DNA from: Chloroflexota bacterium
Lineage (GTDB): Bacteria > Chloroflexota > UBA4733
Reading direction: 5' to 3'
DNA: 64,000 nucleotides
Assembly (NCBI GenBank): GCA_023381895.1
Contig: JAMCTA010000123.1
Location: forward strand, 1 to 64,000
Shown: one piece after another, positions 23,501 to 30,872 of the stretch
Numbering within the stretch: position 1 is the stretch's first letter
Layout: every line of letters starts with the position of its first letter
Program-made: the position numbers and the translations under genes
The notes under the pieces: generated by a model
Databases searched by the model: none
What the model was told of the DNA's origin: nothing
Seen by the model: the letters and a program-made list of their open reading frames with translations, nothing else

Positions 23501-23756
23501 CAGATGAGGTCGAAGTGATGGTATCGATATTCTGTAGCTGGGCGATAGCATCCTCAATCGGCTTCGTTACCTGCGTCTCCACCGTCTGCGGATCTGCTCC
23601 CGGAAGCGCAGTGGCGACAGAGACCCCTGGAAACGTCACATTAGGAATGAGACTCACACCGAGCGTGAAGTAGGAGTACAGCCCGAAGCACAGCACAACG
23701 AGACAAAGGAGCGCGACGACGAGCGGGTTGCGCAGTGCAAATCGGGTCAGGGACAC
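20517..23756 (-). CDS. RND-family multidrug/metabolite efflux transporter (AcrB/HAE1-like)
   Basis: The GTG at 23756 behind GAGGGGGG gives 1079 residues. An upstream in-frame extension of 64 codons lacks protein-like character. The N-terminal helix region is RFALRNPLVVALLC, then PNVTFPGVSVATALPGADPQTVE, then the porter domains and twelve membrane helices in two halves. The intramembrane relay GILVDDSIVVLENIYRHL carries the paired aspartates of proton-driven RND pumps, and GLVGKNAILLVDYTDTLRKR marks the second half. The substrate cannot be read from the sequence. The adaptor gene follows, and a two-component system lies further upstream on the same strand as a plausible controller. Confidence 0.93.
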   Translation of the reverse strand: MSLTRFALRNPLVVALLCLVVLCFGLYSYFTLGVSLIPNVTFPGVSVATALPGADPQTVETQVTKPIEDAIAQLQNIDTITSTSSEGLSVVNVQFTTSANIDLAPIDVERAVNSVRSQFPTGTNTPGITRFDASAIPVEVIALFGPQPSDELQQLATNRLQRPFQALKGVQSVQIAGGSAREIHVKANIQKLVAYQIGLNQLQQSIQSSQLEQPAGQLPVGRSDTAIIFDALSTSPRQLANIVVANTSAGNVRLGDVATISDGFKRNTSFIRVDSKPAVAVVVTKLPTANALLISKEVARTIKGLQPSLPTGDRLSVVFSQAEYTQQSFNTVQRTLIEAIIATGLILLLFLHTWRSTFIVLVAIPTSLLTAIGMMLLLHYDLNLFSMLALTLSVGILVDDSIVVLENIYRHLSLKEPPILAALNGRSEIGFAAITITFVDVAVYVPIALIPGVLGEILAPFALVIAAATLTSLIVSFTLTPLLASRFLTTQAVLQSGNSPLARFGRAWNYGFGRLTSFYQRILSWTLTGHWLGIGERRLRARSAVVAIGVLSMILSIGFVTSGRIGFDIFPTGDQSQVGASLTLAPTTAARETQHVVEQMVAKVKQFPEIRDYYTSVSNNTASFTFLLVPPSQRRLSSAQLADRIRVALDPKLPGSHFTTNLPTAFGFTGDSTAQPIQVNIRGDDPATLATLTKQVEDLLRKIPGTVSINSSTDVVQPQMVFRYDSSKGADLGVSAQLAAQTLQLAVNGDVVSEYQRPGRANVDIRLEADDAFRSSPRELTFLPVVTPSGQMVQLGQVGHFVQSTAPLQINHYNRQRSITVSASASGRPVGSIINDVNAAIQRLPVPPSYSVGLSGGAQNNVTAFGDLFKSLGVGILLIYVLMTLLFRSFTLPFSVLVSLPLALFGALGALAITGTPFTLFSALGFFLLVGLVGKNAILLVDYTDTLRKRGYSRLEALREAGPTRLRPIVMTTFSVIFALVPVAIGIEAGSELLKAAAIVLIGGLLTSTLLTLLFVPAMYTYFDDLQEQIKRLVARLVAPRELEPEELAALSVPQQSLAMSPLDGARAVTEEVTLRRGG

Positions 23757-23965
23757 TCCGCACCCCCCTCTTCCCCGAAGACTCCTGCCACGGAGTCCAT
23801 AGATGACTGCACGCGGCTCTCTTGCTAATATAGCTCCGCTCCAGCGTCCCGGACCGTGCTCCTCCAGCTCCATAGCACAGTCGAAGCCGAAAATGTGGCA
23901 CGGCTGAGATATGGACGGTCCTTGAACGTCCTCCGGTAGCCCGCGCAAACGTACGAATGCGCTAA

Positions 23966-24000
23966 ACGTTACCTAAAGGCACGGAAGTTGTCAGTACAAC
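23966..24000 (-). promoter_or_regulatory. Candidate promoter and operator of the RND efflux operon
   Basis: On the minus strand CTGACA (23994-23989) is followed after 17 bp by TAACGT (23971-23966). An inverted repeat GTTGT-CAGT-ACAAC (23987-24000) overlaps the -35 box, an arrangement typical of a repressor site. Transcription would start about 200 bp before the pump start codon. The -10 match is weak. Confidence 0.4.
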
Positions 24001-24275
24001 ATCGAGGGATGATGTTGCTACTGTGTTGCTGTTGCGCGTCCTGGTTGGCGTGACATGGCTGCAAGGACGGGGAGGGCCTGCGTCTCTGTTTGGTCACAGC
24101 TGCCGCCCGGCAGCACCACGATATTCCGACACGCATAAGCCACCTGGTGCGACTCGCGTATCCGCCGGTACACAGACCACGTTCCCCATCACGCAGCGAC
24201 ACAGGTGTTCGAGTGTAGGTGAGCTCACCACAGCGAAGAAGAGGATGGATGCTCGGAGAGAAGAGCGTAGAAACC

Positions 24276-24319
24276 ACCTAGTTCCCCGCGCTGCGACAAT
24301 GCGGCGTGGGGAACTAGGT
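24276..24319 (-). terminator. Hairpin terminator after the zinc-ribbon protein gene
   Basis: ACCTAGTTCCCC (24276-24287) pairs perfectly with GGGGAACTAGGT (24308-24319), and part of the 20-nt spacer (GCGCTGC and GCGGCGT) can pair further. It starts 10 bp beyond the stop of the minus-strand gene at 24329. No long T-tract follows, so it might act in either direction or as a processing barrier. Confidence 0.65.
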
Positions 24320-24328
24320 CAGGTGCCG

Positions 24329-24925
24329 TCACGCGTCGATCGGGGAAGCGATCGATTCAGACTTCACGAGTGCTGTCGTCTCAGAATGAAGACGGGCTGC
24401 TTCCACCATCGCGCGTGCCGGAACGCGCCGCTCTTCGGGAGCTATCGGAAGCTCGGCTGCGCAATGCGGGCAAACACGCCACTCACGGGCAACAGCGTGA
24501 TGGCAAGCAGAACATTGAGGCGGCTCCTGGATGACGTGCATGCGGTAGCCACAGCTCGGGCACGCCTGCCAGCCGTCCTCTACCGGTGTTGCGCACGCGG
24601 GGCACGTCACGTCCTTCCGGTGTGTTGCACCCGACCAAAGCTCTGAGAAGCTGGGCATTGAGTGTAGGCCATTGGTGTCGTCATCTGGAGCCATCCACCA
24701 GTGGACGAGAAAGTATCCGGAAGCAGCAGCGAGCACGAGGGGTAGCACAGCAATGAGCACATTCGCTGTGCTACCCAAAATAGCTCCTAGGGTTGTGAGG
24801 CCCAGTAGAGGATTGACACCTCCCCGAGCGGGGGCGCCTCCGTTCCCATAGAGTCCTAAGATGAGTAAGATAATGGCTACAGCTCCCAAGAGCGGTGCCC
24901 AGCGCCTGAGGTTCGTCACCTGCAT
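24329..24925 (-). CDS. Membrane protein with double zinc ribbon
   Basis: The 198-residue protein starts behind ACAGGAGAAATCG. It has two membrane segments (about residues 10-27 and 48-75). The cytoplasmic part contains two zinc ribbons: CPACATPVEDGWQACPSC and CSACHHAVAREWRVCPHC, each with two CxxC knuckles. This double zinc ribbon (DZR) fold is common in bacterial proteins of unknown function and often acts as a protein-binding module. It forms a possible operon with the small exported protein gene just upstream and ends at a hairpin terminator. Confidence 0.75.
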   Translation of the reverse strand: MQVTNLRRWAPLLGAVAIILLILGLYGNGGAPARGGVNPLLGLTTLGAILGSTANVLIAVLPLVLAAASGYFLVHWWMAPDDDTNGLHSMPSFSELWSGATHRKDVTCPACATPVEDGWQACPSCGYRMHVIQEPPQCSACHHAVAREWRVCPHCAAELPIAPEERRVPARAMVEAARLHSETTALVKSESIASPIDA

Positions 24926-24975
24926 CGATTTCTCCTGTGATCCAAAATCTCTACTCGCGGATTCCTAAGTTCAGG

Positions 24976-25251
24976 TCAGTGCGCCGGCGGGATCCCACGC
25001 GGACCAGCGTGGTCTGGCCTGTTCGCCAAGATAGCGTGCTCTCTTCCGGAGTCACCTGGGCCGTCTTTCTTGTCTTGCTTTAGCAATCTTGCGGAAATGG
25101 GTCCCGTTCCGGCGGGAGCGGAGTGCTTACTCACTGCTCCGACGGGGGTTCCCGGGAAGCCCAGATGAGACCCTGCCGCGTAGGAGCCCAGTGTGACGGC
25201 GGCGAGCAGAGCTATCGCGACAAGAGCGCCTCGCCCCCAGAATTGGCGCAT
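24976..25251 (-). CDS. Small exported or membrane-anchored protein, unidentified
   Basis: ATG 25251 follows AAAGGAGCAAT on the minus strand, giving 91 residues. It has a signal or anchor sequence (MRQFWGRGALVAIALLAAVT) followed by a hydrophilic Gly/Lys/Asp-rich tail with KQDKKDGPGDSGREHAILAN. A longer in-frame extension upstream to 25530 is basic, low in protein character and lacks a comparable ribosome site, so I reject it. The neighbours are a zinc-ribbon membrane protein downstream and a two-component system upstream. The function is unknown. Confidence 0.6.
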   Translation of the reverse strand: MRQFWGRGALVAIALLAAVTLGSYAAGSHLGFPGTPVGAVSKHSAPAGTGPISARLLKQDKKDGPGDSGREHAILANRPDHAGPRGIPPAH

Positions 25252-25675
25252 ATTGCTCCTTTCCTTTTTACTGCGTGTGCCAGTAGGTTGCTCGAGCAAG
25301 TTCATCATCCGCTGTCTTCCTGAGTGGTCGATAAGAAGAGCGTGAGAGTTGTCCAAGTTCTGAGGATCATCCACGACACCGCGCCGGACCTGTGCGCAGC
25401 CTGTTTTGCAGACAAGACAGGACCGGCTCACGTGGCGAGTTCGCGTTGTGCTGAGAAATTCAGCGTAAGGTCGCGGCAAGAACGCTGGGGTTCGGAGGCG
25501 CCTCCTCCGCCTCTGTGGACCATCTCCCAACGTCGCGTCAACCTATTTCGGAGCACTCCACTGAGCACGGAAGCAAACACCTGATTGCCCTCTGGTCTCT
25601 ACGAGCCGTCACTGCGAGCAGGGCATGCGTGGTCCTACACTCAGTGTTCGCGCTTCAGGCACAAGTGGATCCTTG
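25252..25675. other. Intergenic region with a palindrome
   Basis: No gene is supported in these 424 bp. A perfect 12-bp palindrome TTGCTCGAGCAA lies at 25288-25299, about 37 bp upstream of the small exported protein start, in a suitable place for an operator. No clear -35/-10 pair was found. The rest shows nothing distinctive. Confidence 0.35.
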
Positions 25676-27184
25676 CTAATGGGCCAGCTTAGCGCCGACC
25701 GTGCTCACCGTCACCGGCAAAAGCACGGTTACCCGCGTTCCCACCCCAACCGTGCTTTCGATCTCGATGGATCCGCCGTGCGCTTCAGCGATGCTCCGCG
25801 CGATGGCCAGTCCGAGCCCCACGCGTCCTTCGGTCCGTGCCCGTGCCTTATCGGCCCGGAAGAATCGGTCGAAGACGTGCGGCAGGAGTTCGGCCGGGAT
25901 TCCCGATCCGGTGTCAAGCACCTGTAACAGCAGCCGTTCTCCTCGGACGGCAGCAACCAGATGCACCTTCCCCCCCACCTCGGTGTGATGGATGCTGTTG
26001 TCAGCAAGAATGAGCAGCAGCTGCCGGATGCGATCTGGGTCAACCTGAGCTGAGAGACGGGACGGCGCCTCGTCGATGATCTGGTGCCGCGGACTGAGTA
26101 AGCGAGCCTCATCAGCCACATCGCGCAAGATTCGAGCGACGTCAGCAGTCCGCCGCTCAAGGGTGATACCGCGGTCGAAGCTTGCAAGATCGAGGAGTTC
26201 TTGCACGAGCTTTCCCATGCGGCCTGCTTCCCTGCGCAGCTGCTCAATCAACTGATCGCGCCGCTCCGCTCCGGCCATCGGGTCCATCTGGAGCACTTCG
26301 AGACCACTCGCCAGTACAGCAAGCGGCGTGCGCAGCTCGTGTGATGCATCAGCGACAAAGCGACGCTGGGTTGCAATGGTTGCCTCAACCCGATCCGCCA
26401 TATGATCGAACGCCGTGCCCAGCTCGCCGATTTCGTCGGAGCCTGCACGTAACGCTGCCCGCTGCCCAAGGTCTCCAGCAGCAATGGCACGGGCAGCGAG
26501 CGTGATCTTTTGCAACGGCGCGAGTGCAGTCTGCGAGACCGCGGGAGCGCTCAACGCCGCCACGGCGATGCCCAGCATCGCGCCCGCTGCATCGAAGATG
26601 AGCAGATTCCGAAGCGTGGCGTCAACATCAGCCAGAGGTGTGGAGAGCTGAACGACTCCGATGATTGCACCTGCCAGTGACGGCACTCGTACAGGGATGA
26701 GAGCTACCAAGTCGTGACCACCTGCAGCATTATCTTCATAGGTGATCTCATCACCACCGCGCAACGCGCGTTGAACGTCAGCGACTCGCGGGGGCGGCGG
26801 AGTCACGCTCGAGCTGGAACGAGGCGTGCCCTCAATGTCTGCCACCGCTTTGGCTTGAAGATTCAGTACCACCACACTGGTGTTCCCCGTTGCGAGGTCT
26901 GCCGTTAGTCTCTTCGCCAGCGGATCCGTCAGCTCTACAAGTGGGCGCGGCCCTAGATCGCGCTGGATCACCGCGTGCGCCTGTGCTCGCAGTAGGGCGG
27001 CGGTTCGGTTGATCAGCACGTGCCGGAGGATGACGTACTGGGCAGTCAACACAGCCAGCAACAGCACGGTCACGACGATCCCGTTGACGAATGCCAGACG
27101 CATTCGAACCGACCATCGCCACCCACTCGTATTGCCTACATCGCCCTTGTCCGGCATCCGCGACCTCTGGCGATCCGGCTCCAT
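25676..27184 (-). CDS. Sensor histidine kinase (HAMP, HisKA, HATPase)
   Basis: The ATG overlaps the regulator's stop (TGATGG), and a GTG one codon earlier is an alternative start. The 502-residue kinase has two membrane helices around an external sensor domain of about 130 residues. A HAMP segment (LAPLQKITLAARAIAAGDLG), the phosphoacceptor DASHELRTPLAVLASGLEV, N box LILADNSIHHTEVG and G boxes (DTGSGIPAEL, GRVGLGLAIARSIAEAHGG) follow. The set resembles MprB/BaeS-type envelope-stress kinases. It is co-transcribed with the response regulator just upstream. The signal is unknown; control of the RND efflux genes on the same strand is plausible. Confidence 0.93.
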   Translation of the reverse strand: MEPDRQRSRMPDKGDVGNTSGWRWSVRMRLAFVNGIVVTVLLLAVLTAQYVILRHVLINRTAALLRAQAHAVIQRDLGPRPLVELTDPLAKRLTADLATGNTSVVVLNLQAKAVADIEGTPRSSSSVTPPPPRVADVQRALRGGDEITYEDNAAGGHDLVALIPVRVPSLAGAIIGVVQLSTPLADVDATLRNLLIFDAAGAMLGIAVAALSAPAVSQTALAPLQKITLAARAIAAGDLGQRAALRAGSDEIGELGTAFDHMADRVEATIATQRRFVADASHELRTPLAVLASGLEVLQMDPMAGAERRDQLIEQLRREAGRMGKLVQELLDLASFDRGITLERRTADVARILRDVADEARLLSPRHQIIDEAPSRLSAQVDPDRIRQLLLILADNSIHHTEVGGKVHLVAAVRGERLLLQVLDTGSGIPAELLPHVFDRFFRADKARARTEGRVGLGLAIARSIAEAHGGSIEIESTVGVGTRVTVLLPVTVSTVGAKLAH

Positions 27185-27882
27185 CACTCTGCCGTCCTCA
27201 GGGCATAGCCCACACCCCGGACCGTACGTAGGAGAGTTCCAGCTTCCTCACCGAGCTTGCGCCGTAGATAGCCAACATATACGTCCACGAGATTCGTGTC
27301 ACCATCGAAGTCATAGCCCCATACGTGGTCGAGGATGGTAGTGCGGGACAACACGCGGCGCGGATTACGCAGAAAGAGCTCGAGCAGATCGAACTCTCGT
27401 GGTGTCAGCGCCATTTCCCGGTCTCCAACGAAGACCTCACGAGCCGATGGATCGAGCGTGATCAGGCCCACCCGCAGGAGCTCTTCGGGCCCTACGTGGT
27501 GGCGTCGTAGGAGCGCCCGCAGCCTCGCTCTGAGCTCTTTGAAGGCAAACGGCTTCACGAGATAGTCATCCGCACCTGCCTCCAAGCCCGAGACCCGGTC
27601 GTCGATCTCTCCCCTGGCAGTCAGCATCAGAACTGGCACATCGATGCCAGCCTCACGCATGCGGCGACAGACCTCGGCGCCCTCCAACTCTGGCAGCATC
27701 CTATCGAGAATCACGATGTCCGGGCGCAGCATTCGCATCGCATTGAGCGCTGATGAGCCATCCCCCACCGTCTTGACTTCGTAGCCTTCGTATTCCAGAC
27801 CAGTCCGCAGAAAGTCGACGAGGAGGGGCTCATCATCGACCACGAGCACCAGTTCGTGCTTCGCGTTGCTGCCATCCAACAT
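27184..27882 (-). CDS. OmpR/PhoB-family response regulator
   Basis: Counting from ATG 27882 (preceded by AAGGATCGCAC) there are 232 residues. A TTG at 27909 with GAAGGTGAG is an equally possible start. The receiver has VLVVDDEPLLVDF, the phospho-acceptor Asp60 in DIVILDRMLPELEG, and Lys in DDYLVKPFAFKELR. The DNA-binding winged helix contains LTPREFDLLELFLRNPRRV and ends RTVRGVGYALRTAE. It forms an operon with the kinase that follows. Targets probably include its own operon and the efflux genes downstream, by inference from position. Confidence 0.92.
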   Translation of the reverse strand: MLDGSNAKHELVLVVDDEPLLVDFLRTGLEYEGYEVKTVGDGSSALNAMRMLRPDIVILDRMLPELEGAEVCRRMREAGIDVPVLMLTARGEIDDRVSGLEAGADDYLVKPFAFKELRARLRALLRRHHVGPEELLRVGLITLDPSAREVFVGDREMALTPREFDLLELFLRNPRRVLSRTTILDHVWGYDFDGDTNLVDVYVGYLRRKLGEEAGTLLRTVRGVGYALRTAE

Positions 27883-28282
27883 GTGCGATCCTTGAGCCGT
27901 ATGTGGCAAGAGTTCTCACCTTCTACCAGCAGTGTCGCTCTGTGGGGTGAGGCTTCGTCAAGAACAGGATAAGGAACAGCTAAGGAAAAAGTCCAAGCGA
28001 CGATGTAAGAACGAGCCGAGAATCGTAACGTGGCCACGCACGGCAGTATCTACTCCCGGCCGCTGGCATCATCAGGGCGATGATGGGCTATTTCGCCGCG
28101 GGAGACTCTCGCGGCAGCACAGTGACATCGAAACGAAGTGAGCCCGGAAACCGAAAGGTGCGGTGTCTACTTGTCAGAGACACGACAACCAGAACGCCCT
28201 CCGGAAGCATCACGACAGCCCATCCGGCTTTCGCCGGTGCTCAGCACTGGCTGGGGTATACTGACCACACAGGAGAGAGACG
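27883..28282. other. Divergent intergenic region between the response regulator and purF
   Basis: No gene is supported. Two hairpins lie close together: CATCATC-AGGGC-GATGATG at 28067-28085 and GCCGCG-N9-CGCGGC at 28095-28115. A TATACT hexamer at 28257-28262 could be the -10 box for purF, but no -35 match is at the right distance. The purF ribosome site AGGAGAGAG is at the right edge. Confidence 0.35.
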
Positions 28283-29758
28283 TTGCAGCAGGTCGAAGAA
28301 GAGATCCTTCATGACCACTGCGGGATTGTAGGCATATTCGATCCTTCTGGACAGATCGACGTTCCACAGTACCTCGTCATAGCCCTGAGCGCGCTGCAGC
28401 ATCGTGGCCAAGAGAGTGCTGGCGTCGCGCTGCTCAAAGCCGACGGCGACATCGATCACAAGACAGGCATGGGGCGCGTCCGTGACGTGTTCAGCAGTGG
28501 GACTGACGCTCTCTACAAGGGAAAGTTTGGCATCGGCCACGTTCGCTACTCGACCACGGGCTCGAGTGTGGAGACGAATGCGGCACCCTTCGTGCTGAAG
28601 CCACGGCAGCGGCTGCTCTTCGACGCTATTGCCCTTGCCCATAACGGCAACATCATGAACGCGAGCGAGCTCCGCCAGGAGGTATCAGTCATCCCCCTTC
28701 GATCACAGACAGACAGCGAAGTCATCGCGGCCCTTCTCTTGGAACATTCTGGCGTGTCAATGGCCCAGCGTATCCGTCAGATTACTCACCGTTTGAAGGG
28801 CGCTTACTCCCTCGTATTGCTGGCGGACGGGCAGCTCTATGGTTTACGTGATCCCTACGGCATGCGTCCACTCTGCCTGGGCAAGCTGGGAGAAGGGTGG
28901 ATTCTCGCATCTGAGACGTGTGCGCTCGATCGTGTCGGAGCGACCTTCGTACGCGAGCTTGAGCCCGGTGAGCTGCTATGCATCGATGAATCCGGCACAC
29001 TCACGTCACACAGCATAGGCACACGGGCGCGCTCAGCGTTGTGCATCTTCGAGTACATTTACTTCAGCGATGCGACGAGCCAGCTCCAGGGGAAGGCCAT
29101 CTACAATGTCCGGGAGGAGCTTGGCCGCCAGCTCGCACGCGAGCACCCGGTCGAGGCAGACCTCGTGGTACCCATTCCTCAGACCTCGATTCCCATCGCG
29201 CTGGGTTATGCAGCCGAGAGTGGCTTGCCGTACGCTGAGCCGATCATTGCAAGCCGCTACGCCGACCGCTCGTTCATCAAACCGGATCAGCGTCTGCGCC
29301 AGCTCGAGATCGACCTAAAGTACAACATTGTGAAGAGCAAGATCGAGGGCAAGAGACTGGTAGTCGTGGATGACTCAATTGTCCGGGGGAATACCCCCTC
29401 CATCCTCATCCGCTCGCTCCGTCGCCTCGGCGCCAAGGAAGTGCACGTGCGCATTGGCTCACCCCCGTTGCGTCATCCGTGCTACTTCGGTATTGATATT
29501 CCGACGGAAACGGAGCTCATTGCCAGTCACCACACCGTTGCCGAGATCGCCTCGTTCATCAATGCGTCCAGTCTCGGCTACCTCAGTATCGAGGGCCTGA
29601 CGCGCGCCGTCGGCGCCGCTACGGACCACGTACCGACCGAGGACGACTTGCACCGCCTCTATTGCTACGGCTGTCTGTCAAAGAGAGGTTATCCTTTCCC
29701 GCTTGACTTGCGACAGCACAGCACCCAACTGCAAGAGGCGGCAGCCGGGACGTCGTAG
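28283..29758 (+). CDS. purF: Amidophosphoribosyltransferase (glutamine PRPP amidotransferase)
   Basis: TTG 28283 follows AGGAGAGAGACG and gives 491 residues. The short N-terminus ILHDHCGIVGIF exposes, after propeptide removal, the catalytic Cys of an Ntn glutaminase domain (residue 13). RGQESAGVA and the LAHNGNIMN loop follow. The C-terminal phosphoribosyltransferase domain carries the PRPP motif RLVVVDDSIVRGNTP. The enzyme makes 5-phosphoribosylamine from PRPP and glutamine, the first committed step of purine synthesis. The Cys residues near the C-terminus (YCYGCLSKRG) and the internal region near 245 fit the Bacillus-type enzyme that carries an iron-sulfur cluster. It stands alone, without other pur genes. 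Confidence 0.96.
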   Translation: MQQVEEEILHDHCGIVGIFDPSGQIDVPQYLVIALSALQHRGQESAGVALLKADGDIDHKTGMGRVRDVFSSGTDALYKGKFGIGHVRYSTTGSSVETNAAPFVLKPRQRLLFDAIALAHNGNIMNASELRQEVSVIPLRSQTDSEVIAALLLEHSGVSMAQRIRQITHRLKGAYSLVLLADGQLYGLRDPYGMRPLCLGKLGEGWILASETCALDRVGATFVRELEPGELLCIDESGTLTSHSIGTRARSALCIFEYIYFSDATSQLQGKAIYNVREELGRQLAREHPVEADLVVPIPQTSIPIALGYAAESGLPYAEPIIASRYADRSFIKPDQRLRQLEIDLKYNIVKSKIEGKRLVVVDDSIVRGNTPSILIRSLRRLGAKEVHVRIGSPPLRHPCYFGIDIPTETELIASHHTVAEIASFINASSLGYLSIEGLTRAVGAATDHVPTEDDLHRLYCYGCLSKRGYPFPLDLRQHSTQLQEAAAGTS

Positions 29759-29871
29759 CGTGATCTTGCAAGGTTCGACCTTTTGACTCCACGCGACAAG
29801 AGAAGCCAGAGCACTCACAGATCGTTCCGGTGTGGCATGACGCTCTTCATTGTGTCATTGTGGCGGAGGTA

Positions 29872-30870
29872 TCAGCAAGGGCCACAGCGAGTGCCGCGAC
29901 GAGCCTTGATGGCGGCCTCTAGGATACGCTCAGCGCTCGGCATAGCAGCGTTCTCGAGTGGCTTCGAGTAAGGCATCGGAACCTCGGCGCCGCCAATCCG
30001 CTTGACTGGCGCATCCAGCCAGTCAAAGCATTCGTCCCCGATGCGCGCCGCAATCTCTGCCCCCACACCGTAGCTGACCCAGCCCTCCTCAACGCACAGG
30101 ACGTGGTTCGTTTTCTTGACTGATGTTGCAATCGTCTCGAAGTCGAGGGGGCGCAGGCTGCGCAAATCAATGATCTCTGCCGAGATGCCGTGTTCACGCT
30201 CGAGCTGGCTGGCAACGCGAAGACAACGCTGCGTCATGTAGGAATGCGTCACAATCGTGAGATCGGAGCCCGGACGCTTGACATCCGCCTTGCCTATCGG
30301 GACGACATAATCTCCTTCAGGGATGTGACCCTTCTCATTGTAGAGCATCAGGTGCTCGTAGAAGAGCACGGGATCATCGTTGCGAATGCTCGCCTTCAAG
30401 AGGCCTTTCGCGTCAGCTGGAGTAGAGGGGGCTACGACGATCAGCCCTGGCGTGCCAGCGAACCATACCTCGAGGCTCTGAGAGTGTTGCGCGGTGAGAC
30501 CAACCCCAGCTCCGCCAGGGGTGCGAATGACCATAGGCACTCCCACTGACCCGCCCAGCATGTAGCGGATCTTGGCGGCATTGTTGATGATCTGGTCCAT
30601 AGCAATGAGGATAAAGTTGATGGTCATAATCTCGACAACGGGCCGCAAACCACTCATCGCTGCGCCGATCCCGGCACCGACGAATCCCTCCTCTGAGATC
30701 GGAGTATCACGCACACGTTTCTCTCCGAACTCATGTACTAGCCCATCAGTGATCTTATAGGAGCCACCAAAGGTACCAATCTCTTCACCCATGAGAAAGA
30801 CGCGCTCGTCTCTCGTGAGCTCTTCCCGAAGTGCTTGCTGGAGAGCTTGGCGGTACGTACCTTCGGTCAT
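29872..30870 (-). CDS. 2-oxoacid dehydrogenase E1 component, beta subunit (pyruvate/acetoin type)
   Basis: The 332-residue protein opens TYRQALQQALREELTRDERV and has the E1 beta hallmarks: FLMGEEIGTFGGSYKIT, the TPP-contacting glutamate region with PISEEGFVGAGIGAAM, IRTPGGAGVGLTAQHSQSLE, and the transketolase C-terminal domain with VLCVEEGWVSYGVG. It pairs with the alpha subunit to decarboxylate pyruvate, acetoin or a branched-chain oxoacid and pass the acyl group to lipoyl E2. Its start lies 2 bp after the alpha stop. No E2 or E3 gene is in the window, so the substrate is unsettled. Confidence 0.92.
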   Translation of the reverse strand: MTEGTYRQALQQALREELTRDERVFLMGEEIGTFGGSYKITDGLVHEFGEKRVRDTPISEEGFVGAGIGAAMSGLRPVVEIMTINFILIAMDQIINNAAKIRYMLGGSVGVPMVIRTPGGAGVGLTAQHSQSLEVWFAGTPGLIVVAPSTPADAKGLLKASIRNDDPVLFYEHLMLYNEKGHIPEGDYVVPIGKADVKRPGSDLTIVTHSYMTQRCLRVASQLEREHGISAEIIDLRSLRPLDFETIATSVKKTNHVLCVEEGWVSYGVGAEIAARIGDECFDWLDAPVKRIGGAEVPMPYSKPLENAAMPSAERILEAAIKARRGTRCGPC

Positions 30871-30872
30871 GG

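Larger units (their letters stand above)
23757..24328. other. Intergenic region upstream of the RND pump
   Basis: No gene is supported in these 572 bp. They hold the terminator of the zinc-ribbon gene (24276-24319), a candidate promoter with an inverted repeat (23966-24000), and about 200 bp of leader before the pump start at 23756. The frames that remain open here are short or lack ribosome sites. Confidence 0.5.

Noticed and set aside
23757..23948. N-terminal extension of the RND pump in the same frame
   Set aside because: It lacks a membrane helix or protein-like composition, while GTG 23756 has a strong ribosome site and opens directly into the RND core.
25252..25530. N-terminal extension of the small exported protein
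   Set aside because: It puts a basic, non-protein-like stretch before the signal sequence, while ATG 25251 has AAAGGAGCAAT.
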